Source: Duganella callida (GTDB lineage: Bacteria; Pseudomonadota; Gammaproteobacteria; Burkholderiales; Burkholderiaceae_D). Taken from it: a stretch of 36,258 nt of DNA. The notes below the pieces were generated by a model. It ran no database searches. It saw only the letters and a program-made list of their open reading frames with translations, and was not told the origin of the DNA. This document shows positions 1 to 7,062 of this stretch, piece by piece. The stretch is taken from the NCBI RefSeq assembly GCF_004614165.1, contig NZ_SPVG01000138.1:1-36258 (forward strand). Reading direction: 5' to 3'. The position numbers were made by a program, and so were the translations under genes. The first letter of the stretch is position 1, and each line of letters opens with the position of its first letter.

Positions 1-534
1 GATCAGGCGCGCGGCGTCGCCGATGGCTTGCGCGCCGGCGGCGCAGGCGGTGATCGGCGCGCCCAGCGGGCCGCGCAGTCCATGCTTGATGGAGATCTGG
101 CTGGCCGCCATGTTGGCCAGGAAGCCCGGCACGGTGAACGGCGACAGCCGGCGCGGTCCGCGCCCGTCGGTGGTGCGCACCGCCTCGACCACCGCGCCAA
201 AGCCGCCGATGCCGGAAGCGACCACGGTGGCGGTGCGCCGTTGCGCGTCTTCGCTGTCGGGGTGCCAGCCGGCCTGGTCGAGCGCTTCCTGCGCCGCCGC
301 CAGGGCGAACAGCGCGAAGCGGTCCATCTTTTTCTGGTCTTTTGGCTCGGCCGCGAGCGCGGCATCGAAGCCGGCCACGACACCGCCGATCTTGCACGGT
401 ATGTCGAGGGTGTGCTGCTCATCCAGGCGCACCACGCCCGACTGTCCCGCCAGCAGGCGCTGCCATACTGTCTCGCTGCCGCTGCCCAGCGGCGAGACGA
501 TGCCCATGCCGGTGACCACGATACGTTTGCTCAT
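1..534 (-). CDS. fabF: Beta-ketoacyl-ACP synthase II (FabF-type), 5' part only
   Basis: This gene encodes the condensing enzyme that extends acyl-ACP with malonyl-ACP in cytoplasmic fatty acid (or polyketide-like) synthesis. Only the first 178 codons are present; the gene runs off the left edge. The protein opens with the classic KAS start MSKRIVVTGMGIVSPLG. The active-site cysteine is visible as C164 in the ITACAAGAQA context, and the conserved SPFTVP stretch lies near residue 131. The ATG at 534 follows GGAGCAAG, a good ribosome binding site. It is divergent from the AraC-type regulator at 682, with 147 bases between them. A copy next to an AraC gene and without visible acpP or fabD neighbours may be an accessory ketosynthase rather than the housekeeping FabF, so the symbol is a family call. 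Confidence 0.85.
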   Translation of the reverse strand, partial: MSKRIVVTGMGIVSPLGSGSETVWQRLLAGQSGVVRLDEQHTLDIPCKIGGVVAGFDAALAAEPKDQKKMDRFALFALAAAQEALDQAGWHPDSEDAQRRTATVVASGIGGFGAVVEAVRTTDGRGPRRLSPFTVPGFLANMAASQISIKHGLRGPLGAPITACAAGAQAIGDAARLI

Positions 535-681
535 CGATACTTGCTCCATCCAGATTCGCCATGCAAAATAGGCAAAGCGCGCCATGTTGGCAGCGCGATG
601 CCGGTCAGTATAGGCAGCAACGATGCAGCATGCTTGACCGTTCGCGCCAGTGGATATGCAAAACACGCCAATATTTTTGCC

Positions 682-1707
682 ATGACCGAAGTGACTTCAC
701 ACACCGTCTCGACGCATTTCGTCCAGGGCATGCTGGCGTTCATGCGGGCCCAGCGTGGCGACTACGCCGTGGCGGCGTCCCTGGCCAGTGCCGGCATCCC
801 GCAGTCCCTGCTGGCGCAGCCGGACGCGCGCATCACGCGCCGGCAATATGTCGCGCTCTATCGTTCGGTGGCGGCGCTGCTCGATGACGAGATGCTGGGC
901 CTCTGGTCGCGCCCCATCCGCGGCGGCACGCTGAAGTATCTGATGCTGAGCCTGTTGGACACGCCCACCGTGATGGTGGCGCTGAACCGTTTCGTGCGCT
1001 TCTGGAATCTGCTGCTGGACGATTACCGCCTGCACATGGTGCGGCGAAATGAGGCGGTCCGGCTGGCACTGATCGCGCGCGCGCCCGGCGCCACGGCCAA
1101 TCCGCTCGGCCACGGTCTGATGATGAAGCTGATCCATGGTGTCGCCTCGTGGCTGCTGGGACGCGAGATCGGCGTGCACCGGGTCGCATTCTGCTTCGCG
1201 CGGCCGCGCTATGTGCAGGATTATGTGTTTCTGTTTCCGGGCGGCGTAGGCTTCCAGGCCAGGGAGACCAGCATCTACCTCGACGAACGCGATTGCGCGG
1301 CGGCGTTCAAGCGCGAAAAGCATCAGCTGTGGGGGTTTCTGAAACGTGCGCCGGAAGACTGGACTTTCGCGGCGGTCAACCGCACCTCGCTGAGCGCGAA
1401 GGCGCGGGCGTTTCTGGAGCCGCGCATCGATGAAGCGGTCACGATCCGGGATCTGGCCGATGCGCTGCACAGTTCGGTTCGCAACCTCACCCGCAAGTTT
1501 GCCGAGGAGGGCACCGGGTTCCAGACCGTCAAGGACGATCTGCGGCGCGATATCGCGGTGCACCGGCTGACCCACTCGAATGTCGCCGTGGCCGCGCTGG
1601 CGCTGGATCTGGGCTTTTCCAATTCGGCGGTATTCTGCCGCGCCTTCAGGCAGTGGACGGGCAGCAGTCCCACCGCTTACCGCAAGGGCGCACGCGACAG
1701 CGAGTGA
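682..1707 (+). CDS. AraC-family transcriptional regulator
   Basis: This is a DNA-binding regulator of 341 residues. The first roughly 210 residues look like the arabinose-binding-type N-terminal domain of OruR/ArgR-like AraC proteins (PF12625 type). The C-terminal 90 residues hold two helix-turn-helix units, including the second-HTH signature around LALDLGFSNSAVFCRAFRQW and the ending GSSPTAYRK. The reading frame stays open upstream to base 28, but that part lies antisense to fabF. The ATG at 682 (MTEVTSHTVSTHFVQGML) matches the usual family start, although no strong Shine-Dalgarno precedes it. The divergent arrangement suggests that it controls the ketosynthase gene; this is inference. The ligand is unknown. 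Confidence 0.88.
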   Translation: MTEVTSHTVSTHFVQGMLAFMRAQRGDYAVAASLASAGIPQSLLAQPDARITRRQYVALYRSVAALLDDEMLGLWSRPIRGGTLKYLMLSLLDTPTVMVALNRFVRFWNLLLDDYRLHMVRRNEAVRLALIARAPGATANPLGHGLMMKLIHGVASWLLGREIGVHRVAFCFARPRYVQDYVFLFPGGVGFQARETSIYLDERDCAAAFKREKHQLWGFLKRAPEDWTFAAVNRTSLSAKARAFLEPRIDEAVTIRDLADALHSSVRNLTRKFAEEGTGFQTVKDDLRRDIAVHRLTHSNVAVAALALDLGFSNSAVFCRAFRQWTGSSPTAYRKGARDSE

Positions 1708-1789
1708 CGGTTTATATGCTCCGTCTAACAGAAGCGTCGCGGCTTATCTCCTAAGCTGTGTACTTCCACCAAACAACGGAGCGGACAAC

Positions 1790-2266
1790 ATGAGCATACG
1801 CAATCTTCTTTCTTCTGCGCTGATCGGCGCTGTCGCCAGCGCGCGATCGATGACGCCGATGGCGACGCTGGCGGCCGCCCGTCTGGCCGACCGCCGCACG
1901 CCCGGTGAACTGATGCTGCTGGATCGTCCGCTGTTCAAGTACGGCGCGCTGGCCATGGGCGTTGGCGAACTGGCCGGCGACAAGATGAAGACCGCGCCCG
2001 ACCGCACGGTGCTGCTCGGCCTGCTGGCGCGCATGGCGAGCGCGGGCATCGCCGGCGCCGCGCTGGCGCCGAAAGGCAAAGAGGGCGCCGGCGCGGCGCT
2101 GGCGGTGGCCACCGCGATTCCGCTGGCTTACCTGACGCTCGCCGGCCGCAAGCAGGCCATGGCCCGATACGGCCAGACCCGCAGCGGGCTGGTGGAAGAT
2201 GCGCTGATGGTGGCCGCCGGCGCGGCGATCGTGGCGTTGTCCACCAAGCCGCCGGCAACCTTGTAG
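1790..2266 (+). CDS. DUF4126-like membrane protein
   Basis: This is a small hydrophobic protein of 158 residues with three to four likely membrane segments, around residues 5-30, 50-60, 76-95 and 138-152. The central pattern GELAGDKMKTAPDRT followed by LLARMASAGIAGAALAP matches the DUF4126 family as I recall it (E-L-x-x-D-K, P-x-R, then R-x-x-x-G-x-x-G). Its function is unknown. The ATG at 1790 is preceded by CGGAGCGG about seven bases upstream. It stands alone between the AraC gene and the tRNA pair, with an 82-base upstream gap in which no convincing promoter was seen. Confidence 0.7.
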   Translation: MSIRNLLSSALIGAVASARSMTPMATLAAARLADRRTPGELMLLDRPLFKYGALAMGVGELAGDKMKTAPDRTVLLGLLARMASAGIAGAALAPKGKEGAGAALAVATAIPLAYLTLAGRKQAMARYGQTRSGLVEDALMVAAGAAIVALSTKPPATL

Positions 2267-2313
2267 AGTTGCCAATCTTGCCGTGATTTTCCAGCAAAAA
2301 CAAGGGTTTGCTC

Positions 2314-2342
2314 TTGCTTTCCGCGCAGCGGACTGCTATGAT
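2314..2342 (+). promoter_or_regulatory. Sigma70 promoter of the tRNA-Glu pair
   Basis: A -35 box TTGCTT (2314-2319) and a -10 box TATGAT (2337-2342) are separated by exactly 17 bases. The -10 is followed by a GC-rich discriminator (TCGCGCC), as is usual for stringently controlled stable-RNA promoters. Transcription would start near 2349, about nine bases before the first tRNA. Confidence 0.75.
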
Positions 2343-2357
2343 TCGCGCCTTGGAAAT

Positions 2358-2433
2358 GTCCCCATCGTCTAGAGGCCTAGGACATCACCCTTTCACGGTG
2401 AGTACCGGGGTTCGAATCCCCGTGGGGACGCCA
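2358..2433 (+). tRNA. tRNA-Glu (UUC), first copy
   Basis: This is a 76-base tRNA with an encoded CCA end. The acceptor stem is GTCCCCA pairing with TGGGGAC. The anticodon stem is TCACC/GGTGA around the 7-base loop CTTTCAC, so the anticodon is TTC (2392-2394), which reads Glu. The T-arm is CCGGGGTTCGAATCCCCG-like. It is identical to the second copy at 2468, and both lie behind one promoter. Confidence 0.97.
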
Positions 2434-2467
2434 ACCACATTTCCAAAGGCCAGTACGGACAGTTTCT

Positions 2468-2543
2468 GTCCCCATCGTCTAGAGGCCTAGGACATCACCC
2501 TTTCACGGTGAGTACCGGGGTTCGAATCCCCGTGGGGACGCCA
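2468..2543 (+). tRNA. tRNA-Glu (UUC), second copy
   Basis: This 76-base sequence is identical to the tRNA at 2358-2433, including the TTC anticodon (2502-2504) and encoded CCA. It starts 34 bases after the first copy ends and has no separate promoter that I can see, so the two are probably one transcript. A rho-independent terminator follows at 2550. Confidence 0.97.
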
Positions 2544-2549
2544 GATCAG

Positions 2550-2580
2550 CAAAAAGCCGCCTTGTGCGGCTTTTTGCTTT
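2550..2580. terminator. Bidirectional rho-independent terminator
   Basis: The hairpin AAAAAGCCGC-CTTGT-GCGGCTTTTT is flanked by A and T tracts on both sides. It can end the tRNA-Glu transcript on the plus strand and the S8 peptidase cluster on the minus strand. Confidence 0.9.
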
Positions 2581-2587
2581 TCCGCGC

Positions 2588-4429
2588 CTACCAGAAGAAT
2601 GGCTGGTAGGCTGGCGGCGATGGCCACGGCACGGCCGCATGGCGCGCCAGCGCAAACGGGTCGTAGCTGGCCGCCATCAAGCCGCCGACATTCGCGCCGA
2701 GCCCGGCCGGCGCCGGCATCACCGCCTGCTGCGGCTGCATGGCTTGGGTCTGCAGGCCGACCGCCACCAGCACGTCCGGCAGGCCGAAGCCGGTGCGGCT
2801 CTGGTCGCCCAGGCTGATGCGACGCGCGCTGGCGCGGATGATCTGGAACAGCCGCTCGACGCGGTCCGGCCCGCGCAATTTGTACTGCGCCTGGAAGTCC
2901 GGGTGGTGCGCCAGGCACAGCGCCGCCAGGCCGGTCACGTGCGGCGCCGCCATCGAGGTGCCGTCCCAGGCGGCAAAGTTATTCGGCGGCACGCACGAGG
3001 TGATGGCCACGCCCGGCGCGCACACGGCGATCTGTGGTCCGAAGCAGCTGAACTTGGCGGAAAAATACCCATAGGCGTCGACGTTGGCGTCGAGCGTCTG
3101 CGCGTGGTAGCTGTCGGCCGGGAATTCGTCGAGCTTGCCGATGGCGGCCACTGCCAGCACGTTCGGCGACGAGGCCGGATACTGCACCGCGCCGCCCGAG
3201 TTGCCGGCCGCGACGATGCAGGCCACGCCGGCGCGCTTGGCGCGCAGGATCTGCTGTTCCAGCGCTTCCGACACCTCGGTGCCGCCCAGGCTCAGGTTGA
3301 CCACGTCGATCTGCTTGTCGATGCAATATTCGAGCGCGTCGATCAGCTGGCTGATCTGGCCGCCGGGGAACAGCTTGCAGGCGTGGACTTCGGCGTCCGG
3401 CGCGAAACCGCGGATGCCGGTGGCGATGTCGGCCGCCGCGATCACGCCGGCGCAGTGGCTGCCGTGGCCGATGGTGTCCTGGTTCCAGCCGTCGGGATTG
3501 GTTTTCTTGTTGAGGATGTCGAAGCCGGCGCGGATGCCGTGCAGGTTGTCGTGGCTGGTGGCGGCGCCCGAGTCGACGATGGCGATGCGCACGCCCTGGC
3601 CGCGGTAGGCGCCGGGCAGCTGGTCGAGCCGCATGGCCTTCTGGCCCCAGCCCAGCGCGCGCTGGCGCGGCAGCCCGGCCAGCGCCGGCCAGTCGGCCAG
3701 CGCGCGCAGCGCCACCACATTGGCCTGGTCGGTGCTGATGTCGGGATCGCGCTGGTAAAAGCTCCAGTAGTCGGCCTTGGGCTTGACGTACAGGCCGCGC
3801 ACGGTGGCGGCCGTTTCGCCGAACAGCGACAGCGTGACGCGGCCGTTGGCATCGGTGACGCCGCTGGCCGGCAGCAGGCTGCCGAACAGCGACACTTCGG
3901 CATCGGGCATCGGCATGCCGGCCTTGTCGATCACGCTGATGACGGCGTTGAGCACCGGGCCGCCGACGGCGGCCGGCGTCACCAGCGCCGGCTGCACCGG
4001 CGACGCGTCCATCAGGGTCAGTGGCTGGTCATGTTCGACCAGCAGCCGGCCCTGGCCCTGCTGGTGCAGCATGGCGGCCTTCTGGTCGGTCATGCGCGCC
4101 ACCAGCACGCCGGGCGCGCCGCCCATGCCGTCGGCCAGCACGGACAGCGGGGCGATCTTGTCGACCACCTCGATATCGCTGCTGTTGCGCAGCGCCTGCT
4201 CCAGTGCGGCAAACTGCATGGGCTGCAGGCCCAGCGTCTGCAAGCCCTCCGGCGGCTGGCGCGGCGCGATCAGGAACTGTTTCTTGCGCGCGCTGATGTT
4301 GCGGCCGGCGTTGGCATGGCCGTCGGCCTGCGGCGTGACGGCATCGGCGGGACCGTTGGCGACAGGCGCGGGGGCGGGGACGGGCGTTTCGGACGGCGCG
4401 CCGGCGCCACCGTTGGGATTCTTGGGCAT
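2588..4429 (-). CDS. S8 family (subtilisin-like) serine peptidase with an N-terminal extension
   Basis: This is a 613-residue serine endopeptidase. The catalytic residues are all present: D286 in AIVDSGAATSHDN, H322 in GHGSHCAG, oxyanion N410 in AAGNSGG, and S492 in GTSMAAPHVTG. Residues 1-45 are Pro/Ala-rich linker. Residues 47-145 resemble the separate 89-residue protein encoded just upstream. Residues 155-215 look like a carboxypeptidase-regulatory-like beta-sandwich (ISVIDKAGMPMPDAEVSLFG). The C-terminal 55 residues are low complexity and end in aromatic residues (AYQPFFW). No signal peptide is visible, so it may act in the cytoplasm or leave by an unknown route. I chose the ATG at 4429 (AAAGGAA ribosome site) over an in-frame GTG at 4444. 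It is the last gene of a three-gene minus-strand cluster, 11 bases after the previous stop. Confidence 0.9.
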   Translation of the reverse strand: MPKNPNGGAGAPSETPVPAPAPVANGPADAVTPQADGHANAGRNISARKKQFLIAPRQPPEGLQTLGLQPMQFAALEQALRNSSDIEVVDKIAPLSVLADGMGGAPGVLVARMTDQKAAMLHQQGQGRLLVEHDQPLTLMDASPVQPALVTPAAVGGPVLNAVISVIDKAGMPMPDAEVSLFGSLLPASGVTDANGRVTLSLFGETAATVRGLYVKPKADYWSFYQRDPDISTDQANVVALRALADWPALAGLPRQRALGWGQKAMRLDQLPGAYRGQGVRIAIVDSGAATSHDNLHGIRAGFDILNKKTNPDGWNQDTIGHGSHCAGVIAAADIATGIRGFAPDAEVHACKLFPGGQISQLIDALEYCIDKQIDVVNLSLGGTEVSEALEQQILRAKRAGVACIVAAGNSGGAVQYPASSPNVLAVAAIGKLDEFPADSYHAQTLDANVDAYGYFSAKFSCFGPQIAVCAPGVAITSCVPPNNFAAWDGTSMAAPHVTGLAALCLAHHPDFQAQYKLRGPDRVERLFQIIRASARRISLGDQSRTGFGLPDVLVAVGLQTQAMQPQQAVMPAPAGLGANVGGLMAASYDPFALARHAAVPWPSPPAYQPFFW

Positions 4430-4440
4430 GGTGATTCCTT

Positions 4441-4710
4441 TCACAGCGGATCGAACGGGCCGCTGTCAAACATGGACAGCGGGCGGTCCGGCTCGATCGT
4501 CAATTGGTGGGTGGGAGTGCCGGTGCGTTGGAAATACTGGTCGAGCTCGCGCGCCTTGTCGGCGCTGATTTCAATCACGGCGGTGTGCGGCCGGTCGCGC
4601 GGACCGATCACGTCCACCACGGCGATCTCGGGATCGGTGGCGGCCACCGCCAGAAAATCGTTGAGCGGCGCACCCAGCGCGGCGTGCACCAGAAAGCGGG
4701 TGTTCGGCAT
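4441..4710 (-). CDS. Small protein resembling the N-terminal region of the adjacent S8 peptidase
   Basis: This 89-residue protein starts at ATG 4710 behind a perfect GGAGG. It aligns by eye with residues 47-145 of the peptidase encoded immediately downstream. EIAVVDVIGP matches DIEVVDKIAP, ISADKARELDQ matches RMTDQKAAMLHQ, and LTIEPDRPLSMFDSGP matches LLVEHDQPLTLMDASP. Subtilisins are often preceded by an inhibitory, chaperone-like propeptide. A stand-alone copy of a pre-catalytic domain could be a trans-acting inhibitor, chaperone or adaptor for the peptidase. It could equally be a shared partner-binding domain; the function is inference. It sits between the glycine-zipper gene and the peptidase, and the spacing suggests cotranscription. 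Confidence 0.8.
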   Translation of the reverse strand: MPNTRFLVHAALGAPLNDFLAVAATDPEIAVVDVIGPRDRPHTAVIEISADKARELDQYFQRTGTPTHQLTIEPDRPLSMFDSGPFDPL

Positions 4711-4745
4711 GAAGAAGCCTCCTTGAGCCTGAAGTGGAAGTGCGG

Positions 4746-4777
4746 CGCCCTCCGGCAGCCCGTGCCGCCGGAGGGCG
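4746..4777 (-). promoter_or_regulatory. Strong intercistronic stem-loop without a U tract
   Basis: Arms of 11 bases (4746-4756 and 4767-4777, core GCCCTCCGGC / GCCGGAGGGC) enclose a 10-base loop. It begins about 14 bases after the stop codon of the glycine-zipper gene and about 36 bases before the next start codon on the minus strand. No U run follows, so it is more likely an mRNA-stabilising or partial attenuating element than a full terminator. Confidence 0.6.
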
Positions 4778-4790
4778 GGACCTTACCGCG

Positions 4791-5675
4791 TCAATGCATG
4801 GTGGGCTGGCCTTGCTGCGCCAGTTGCGCCATCTGTGCCAGCTGCGCCTGTTGCAGATAGGCCGCCGTCACCGGGTCGGCGCCGAACGGCAGCATGCCGC
4901 CCAGCTGGCCGGCGATGCCGCCGATGGTGTTGCCCAGGCCGGCGTTACCGAAGGCGCCGCCGAGCGCGCCGCCCAGCGGCTGGGCGACGTTCTTGATCAG
5001 GTTGCCGAACCAGCCCTGCGGCGCCAGCCCTTGCTGCGCATAGGCGGCGCTGACCGGATCGACGCCGAACGGCAGAATGTTCTGCGGCGGCGAGCCGAAC
5101 GTCGGGCTGATCATGCTGCCGTAGGGGTGTTGTTTGCGCAGCAGGTCGCCCAGCCAGCCTTGCGGCGACAGGCCCTGCTGGGCATACGCGGCGGCGACGG
5201 GGTCGGCGGCAAACGGCAGCATGCCGCCCAACTGGCCGGCAATGCCGCCGATGGTGTTGCCCAGGCCGGCATGGCCGAAGGCGCCGCCGATGGCGCCGCC
5301 CAGCGGCTGCGCCACGCTCTTGATGATGTTGCCGAACCAGCCTTGCGGCGCCAGTTGGCCCAGCTGAGCCTGTTGTGCGAGCTGCGCCAGTTGTGCTTGC
5401 TGCGCCTGCTGCAGCATCTGCTGTTGCTGTGCCTGCTGTGCGTAGGCCGCGCTCACCGGGTCGGCGCCGAACGGCAGCAGCGAACCGCCGACGCCGCCCG
5501 CCGCCTGGCCGATTTGCCGGCCCAGGTTGGCATTGCCGAACAGGCCGCCAATGCCGCGTCCGATCAGGCCGCCCAGCGGCGCGCCCAACAGTCCGCCAAA
5601 GAAGCCTTGCGGCGCCAGATCGCCCGCCTGCTGGGGCATCAGAGGTTGTCCATAGTACGATTGAAATTCATTCAT
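4791..5675 (-). CDS. Glycine-zipper protein made of four repeats
   Basis: This is a 294-residue protein of unknown family. It consists of four related units: residues 19-81, 107-168, 169-215 and 216-275. Each opens with L-x-P-Q-G-[WF]-[FL]-G, continues (except unit 3) through a hydrophobic Gly/Ala stretch full of GxxxG spacing, and ends with LPFGxDPVxAAYxQQ. Unit 3 has lost the glycine-rich middle. A Gln/Ala/Leu-rich spacer (82-106) follows unit 1, and a similar tail follows unit 4. No N-terminal signal peptide is seen. There are very few charged residues, so membrane insertion or self-assembly is plausible. The ATG at 5675 follows AAGGAGAT. It could be a structural or pore-forming precursor cut by the downstream S8 peptidase; this is inference. 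Confidence 0.82.
   Translation of the reverse strand: MNEFQSYYGQPLMPQQAGDLAPQGFFGGLLGAPLGGLIGRGIGGLFGNANLGRQIGQAAGGVGGSLLPFGADPVSAAYAQQAQQQQMLQQAQQAQLAQLAQQAQLGQLAPQGWFGNIIKSVAQPLGGAIGGAFGHAGLGNTIGGIAGQLGGMLPFAADPVAAAYAQQGLSPQGWLGDLLRKQHPYGSMISPTFGSPPQNILPFGVDPVSAAYAQQGLAPQGWFGNLIKNVAQPLGGALGGAFGNAGLGNTIGGIAGQLGGMLPFGADPVTAAYLQQAQLAQMAQLAQQGQPTMH
4851..5621 (-). repeat. Four coding repeats in the glycine-zipper gene
   Basis: The units occupy 5621-5433, 5357-5172, 5171-5031 and 5030-4851 on the minus strand. Units 2 and 4 are nearly identical in protein (WFGNxIKxVAQPLGGAxGGAF) and clearly similar in DNA. Unit 1 is more divergent and unit 3 is internally degenerate. The pattern suggests duplication followed by decay of one copy. 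Confidence 0.85.
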
Positions 5676-5707
5676 GACATCTCCTTGTTGTGGTTACAGC
5701 GCGCCGG

Positions 5708-5758
5708 TTAGCCGCGCTGGTAGGATTGGACGTACAGGCGCGCGAGAAGTTTCGCCAT
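5708..5758 (-). CDS. Possible 16-codon ORF upstream of the glycine-zipper gene
   Basis: The short ORF reads MAKLLARLYVQSYQRG and ends 32 bases before the glycine-zipper start. It is basic and amphipathic in composition. A weak AGGGAA lies eight bases upstream. It could be a leader peptide, a real micro-protein or chance. It lies just inside the palindrome at 5768-5786, so it would be at the very 5' end of the cluster transcript. Confidence 0.3.
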   Translation of the reverse strand: MAKLLARLYVQSYQRG

Positions 5759-5767
5759 TGTTGGTTC

Positions 5768-5786
5768 CCTGATTACGTTAATCAGG
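5768..5786. promoter_or_regulatory. Perfect 19-bp palindrome between divergent transcripts
   Basis: The sequence CCTGATTACGTTAATCAGG has 8-base arms (CCTGATTA / TAATCAGG) around CGT. It touches a possible -10 (TATCAT, 5787-5792) for earP and lies about 10 bases upstream of the short ORF at 5758 on the other strand. No T tract follows on either side, so an operator is more likely than a terminator. Confidence 0.5.
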
Positions 5787-5821
5787 TATCATCCAGCCTC
5801 ACCTTTTCCAGCGCATTTTTT

Positions 5822-6949
5822 ATGACTTTCCGCAGCCTGGCCTTGTTCTGCCGCGTCGTCGACAACTATGGCGATATCGGTATCTGCTGGCGTCTGGCCC
5901 GGCAACTGGCCGCCGAGCACGGGCTCGACGTCACCCTCTACGTCGACGACCTGGCCAGCTTCAAACGCATCTGCCCGCCGGTGGACAGCGCCGCCGAACT
6001 GCAGCGGATCGACGGCGTGACGGTGCGGCACTGGCGCGGTCAGGACGGCGTCTACGCGCCGGAGCAGGTGGCCGACATCGTGATCGAATTTTTCGCGGTC
6101 GATATCCCGCCCGGCTACATCGACGCCATGGCGCGGCGCCGCCCGCGTCCCGTGTGGTTCAACCTGGAAGGCTTGACGGCGGAGGAGTGGGTGGAGGGCT
6201 GTCATTGCCTCACCTCGCCGCAGCGCGACGGCTTGATCAAGCATTTCTTCTTCCCCGGCTTCACCGCCAAAACCGGCGGCCTGATCGTCGAACGCGGCCT
6301 GGAACAGCAACGTTTGCAATTCGACCCCGCACCGTTCCTGGCGCGGCTGGGCTTGTCGGCGGCCGAGATCGCGGCCACCAAGGTGTCGCTGTTCTGCTAT
6401 CCGCACGCGCCGGTGTCGGCGCTGCTCGACGTCTGGCAGGCCGGGACCAAGCCGCTGGTCTGCCTGGTGCCGGAAGGCGTGGCGGCCGAGGCGGTGCGGG
6501 CCTTCACCGGCGGCGCCGGCAAGGCCGGCGAGTGCGTCACGCGCGGCGCGCTGACGCTGCGCGTGCTGCCGTTCGTGCCGCAGGCCGATTACGACAAGCT
6601 GCTGTGGGCCTGCGAGCTGAACTTCGTACGTGGCGAGGATTCCTTCGTGCGCGCGCAATGGGCCGGCAAGCCCTTCGTCTGGCACATCTACCCGCAGGAC
6701 GAAAACCTGCACCACAAGAAGCTGCGCGCCTTCCTGCAGCGGTACGCCGGCGGCTTGCCGGCGTTGACCGAATTCGTGCTGCGCTGGAACGGCGCGCCCT
6801 CGGGGGACGCGGACTGGAGCGCCTTGTGGGCGGCCCTGGAAGCCGAACGCGGCGTGGTTGCCGAGCGCGCCGGCGCGTGGCGCCAGGCGATGTTCGACCT
6901 GGGCGATATGGCCGGCAACCTGTTGTCGTTTGCCGCCACGCTGAGATAG
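5822..6949 (+). CDS. earP: EF-P arginine 32 rhamnosyltransferase EarP
   Basis: This is a cytoplasmic inverting glycosyltransferase (GT104) of 375 residues. It transfers rhamnose from dTDP-beta-L-rhamnose to an arginine of elongation factor P, which activates EF-P for rescue of proline-stalled ribosomes. The N-terminal signature [18 protein letters not shown] carries the two conserved aspartates (D14 and D18). The C-terminal sugar-nucleotide site reads [25 protein letters not shown]. Length and motif order match the family (formerly DUF2331). The ATG at 5822 gives the standard start [18 protein letters not shown]. The frame is open upstream, but the sequence there contains the palindrome and promoter region. 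The substrate gene efp follows after 113 bases, the usual arrangement. No dTDP-rhamnose synthesis genes are in this window. Confidence 0.96.
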   Translation: MTFRSLALFCRVVDNYGDIGICWRLARQLAAEHGLDVTLYVDDLASFKRICPPVDSAAELQRIDGVTVRHWRGQDGVYAPEQVADIVIEFFAVDIPPGYIDAMARRRPRPVWFNLEGLTAEEWVEGCHCLTSPQRDGLIKHFFFPGFTAKTGGLIVERGLEQQRLQFDPAPFLARLGLSAAEIAATKVSLFCYPHAPVSALLDVWQAGTKPLVCLVPEGVAAEAVRAFTGGAGKAGECVTRGALTLRVLPFVPQADYDKLLWACELNFVRGEDSFVRAQWAGKPFVWHIYPQDENLHHKKLRAFLQRYAGGLPALTEFVLRWNGAPSGDADWSALWAALEAERGVVAERAGAWRQAMFDLGDMAGNLLSFAATLR

Positions 6950-6969
6950 GCGCGGCCGAAAAAACAGGG

Positions 6970-6975
6970 TACAAT
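6970..6975 (+). promoter_or_regulatory. Possible -10 box for efp
   Basis: A TACAAT hexamer lies in the 113-base gap between earP and efp. No good -35 box is visible 16-18 bases upstream, so this is only a candidate. efp may also be read through from earP. Confidence 0.3.
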
Positions 6976-7062
6976 GCCGGGTTTAGCTCTGTACCGCTTT
7001 TTTTCGATCAACCGTCAGGCGACGATGATCTTTACGCAACCACCTTATTAAGTAGAATCGCT

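Noticed and set aside
28-681. Long in-frame upstream extension of the AraC gene
   Set aside because: It is antisense to a clear fabF coding region, and its translation has no AraC-like or conserved pattern; the ATG at 682 fits the family start.
2358-2543. Tandem tRNA-Glu considered as an integration hot spot with attachment sites
   Set aside because: Although tRNA genes are common targets, no integrase, phage gene or partial tRNA copy is present. A simple tandem duplication explains the repeat.
2564-4726. 720-codon plus-strand open frame opposite the S8 peptidase
   Set aside because: Its translation is His/Gln/Arg/Gly-rich without domains, which is typical of the complement of a GC-rich gene. 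The minus strand carries an intact catalytic triad.
4851-5621. Repeats considered as a CRISPR-like array
   Set aside because: Units are long (about 140-190 bases), imperfect and in frame inside a protein-coding gene, with no uniform spacers and no cas genes.
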